Positions 61,840 to 64,000 of a stretch of DNA of 64,000 bases are shown piece after piece. The notes under the pieces were generated by a model. It was not told the DNA's origin, did no database searches, and saw only the letters and a list, made by a program, of their open reading frames with translations. Where the stretch lies: NCBI GenBank assembly GCA_964020975.1, contig OZ026620.1:79218079-79282078 (forward strand), in the 5' to 3' direction. The position numbers and the translations under genes are program-made. This DNA is from Hermodice carunculata (Eukaryota > Annelida > Polychaeta > Eunicida > Amphinomidae). Position 1 is the first letter of the stretch, and each line of letters begins with the position of its first letter.

Positions 61840-64000
61840 GCCCCTAAGTGTGGTACCCAGACTGCACTTGCTTGTCCCTGGCCTGAGCCATGCCCAAGTG
61901 TCATAAAGGCCTAAGGAGAGGGGGGGGGGAATTATTTGGGAAGGCCAAAAAGGCTGGTAAAGGCAAGAATTAGGGAAGCCTCAGGGCTTCTGACCCTTAC
62001 CTTCTGGACCACACTGTATCAGGGTTAATTGCCCTGCCCACTGCTATATATGTTTTCAAGTGCCCAGTTGCCTTTGTACCTGTCACTAACAGTGGAAGTC
62101 TATCACAGATGATTTGTTGTTTGTATTGACCCTGAGACACGGCTATTCGCAGCCTTTTGGTAAAGACATGCCTCGTCTGTGCCATGAACCCAAATGATTC
62201 ACATAATCCATAAAGGGGCCCAACATAACGTTATTCCTTAGAGTGGTGTTAAATCTATTGAGCAAGAATGTCATACAGTGGCGGGAGAATCTTGCATTGC
62301 CCAGGTTCTAAAACGTATTCTTCCTAGTCCTCAAGGGGACGGAGGTTGATCTCTGGTTAAAGACCTGTTATCACTGAATGAGTACGCGGAGATTTTGTCC
62401 TTCAGGGTGGAGGCTCCACAGTCAATGGAAGTAGCCCTGTGGCCCAAGGAGTGGACAATGTCTTTGGACCTCAAGCACACTTTATTCCATGTGCCTACAA
62501 TGTAGACTTTATGGAAGCTTCTGTGGTTCGCATTCTCAGGCCAGGTTCACCAGTTTAGGGCACTTCTGTTAAATCTTGCCACAGCACCTCTAATGTTTGC
62601 TTAGCTCATGCAGGTGGTAGCCCCACACCTTCACCGCAGTGAAATGCACATTCATGTGTACCAGGACAACTGGCTAATTTGGCCACTGCAGCACTTGGAT
62701 TCACTGTGCCACACACAGGCCATTCTAGAACTGTGTAAATGCTTAGGCCCATACTCGCAGTGGACCAATGGCACCTTATTTGGTGACCAAGCAGGAAAAT
62801 GTAATGTTGGGACAGAGATTGATGCCATTTCAGGTACAACTGAACATGTACACAGACTCATTTTGGTCTGGTTGGTAAGTCTTCATGGAAAGCTGGGCAG
62901 CAGCAGGTTTTGGCTGATGCAACCCACGCCCTATCACATAAATGGTTGGAACTGGAGGCCATACACTTGTTGCTCCTGCATTTCCAGAACCTTATAGAGC
63001 ACAAACATGTTTTCCTGATGTGCGTCAACAGGACCATAATGGACTACCTCAACCAGTAGGGTGGCATGCACTTCTTGAAGCTGACAAAGTTAGCCAGACA
63101 CATCACCCAATGGTGCTCCTAACACAATATGTGCAAGCATGTGATGCATGTCCCAGAACTAGAAAATATCCTCGCCAACCAACTCTCAAGAAGAAAATAG
63201 CCTGTAGGAATGGAGTGGTTGCTCCACCTACAGGTTATTCAGACTATGTGGGCCAGGATGGATACCCAACATGTGGATCTATTTGTGACAACGGCAAATG
63301 CAAAACATCTGAATTACATGTCATATGTCCTGGATCGTGAGGCCCTAGCAGCAGATGCTCTAGCCATGGATTGGAGCAGCCATTGGGCTTATGCCTCTTT
63401 GCCTCCTGAGGGCCCTGAGGAAGGGTCGGTCCAACAACTGCAATCTGATCTTAGTTGCCTAGGATGGATTCATCCCTTGACCTTTTGGATATAAGTGTTG
63501 AGCCATCACTGCATCTACCGGTAACCACAGACAAGTGTGTTTCACAGGAACCCTCAAGTACTCAACCTCCATGCTTGCTGGTTTTCATACAGCACATCCA
63601 CAACAGAAGTTTCCAGAAATCTGTCATAGTTTGAATTACCGCAGGAGGGGGGGGGGGGGGGGGGGCTTGAGACTCTTCTCTATTGCTTGATATACTATTG
63701 ATATACTCAGCTTGATGGAAAGTTTTTTTTTTTCATATTAGTGCACCGGCCAGATAATCTGTGGTATTCCACATATCAAGGACATTTCACACTTTCTGCT
63801 GTATCAATGGGAGGTCCTCTATAAGAGCTGGAGAATCATGCAGGGGTTTTAGTTTGGCATCTTTTCAACCATGGCAAATGTTCTTGACATATGCATTGGG
63901 AGTTAGATGTCCAGTTCACAAGCAGTTTTACTGCGGAAGGAATTGGAAAGAGACTGACCGATAAAAACACACCTATACTTGTTAGATTTGCCTTCCATTG
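61840..64000 (+). mobile_element. DIRS-like retrotransposon fossil, copy 2 (runs off the window)
   Basis: Fossil of the same group as 6377-12,616. The parts are a basic segment near 61,900; RT with HIHVYQDNWLI near 62,650; RNase H 62,780-63,250; a linker with HVDLFVTTANAKH and LAADALAMDWSSHWAYASLP (63,260-63,410); and the beginning of the tyrosine recombinase region from about 63,750. It is broken in many places and roughly 80-85% identical to copy 1 by eye where compared. The left end is not defined; the right end lies beyond 64,000. Confidence 0.85.
63647..63666. repeat. Poly-G tract
   Basis: About 20 G in a row, in the DIRS-like fossil. Similar runs occur at 6782-6794 and 12,351-12,363 in the other copy. 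Could form G-quadruplex DNA or be a sequencing-sensitive site. Confidence 0.8.

Overview
The window is AT-rich eukaryotic DNA. It has no operons, its proteins are read in short GT-AG style exons, and it carries many microsatellites and a dense, nested load of retroelement remains (DIRS-like, Ty3/Gypsy, BEL/Pao, Penelope-like and at least four LINE lineages) plus tRNA-derived short repeats. This mixture, together with 145-150 bp satellite units carrying TGACCTTG/CAAGGTCA motifs, suggests a marine invertebrate, perhaps a mollusc. That assignment is an inference from repeat style, not from a marker gene.

Layout. About 245-6405 is one copy of an old segmental duplication whose partner is 42,352-51,157, in the same orientation about 42 kb away. 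A DIRS-like fossil fills 6377-12,616 between 26-bp perfect inverted repeats. A 2.5 kb LINE piece (ORF1 plus the start of the endonuclease, antisense) sits inside it, flanked by a 10-bp direct repeat. A 149-bp element with 19-bp inverted ends that share the DIRS terminal core lies 170 bp downstream. Then come a LINE fragment (13.15-13.88 kb), a BEL/Pao gag fossil (14.1-15.5 kb, minus), a Penelope-like RT fragment (18.3-18.8 kb), a 145-bp-period satellite (18.85-19.5 kb) and a 78-bp tandem array that stays open as a 26-residue repeat (20.83-21.74 kb).

Host genes. The best host gene candidate is on the minus strand. Four exons between 26,650 and 22,119 have matching splice phases and clean donors, a weaker fifth lies at 20,521-20,575, and a first-exon-like ORF at 30,979-31,123 may belong to it or to a neighbour. 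I do not recognise the protein. A second, weaker multi-exon candidate lies on the plus strand at 38,134-40,078. Between them is AT-rich repeat DNA, including ~200-bp and ~315-bp tandem units, long (AT)n tracts and two tRNA-like units at 35.27-35.66 kb.

The right end (51.2-64 kb) is a retroelement nest: Ty3/Gypsy integrase and RNase H remains, a nearly complete 5.9 kb two-ORF LINE on the minus strand (55.2-61.1 kb) with an unusual repeat-bearing spacer between its ORFs, and a second DIRS-like fossil running off the window end. No CRISPR, operon, rRNA or convincing functional tRNA gene was seen.
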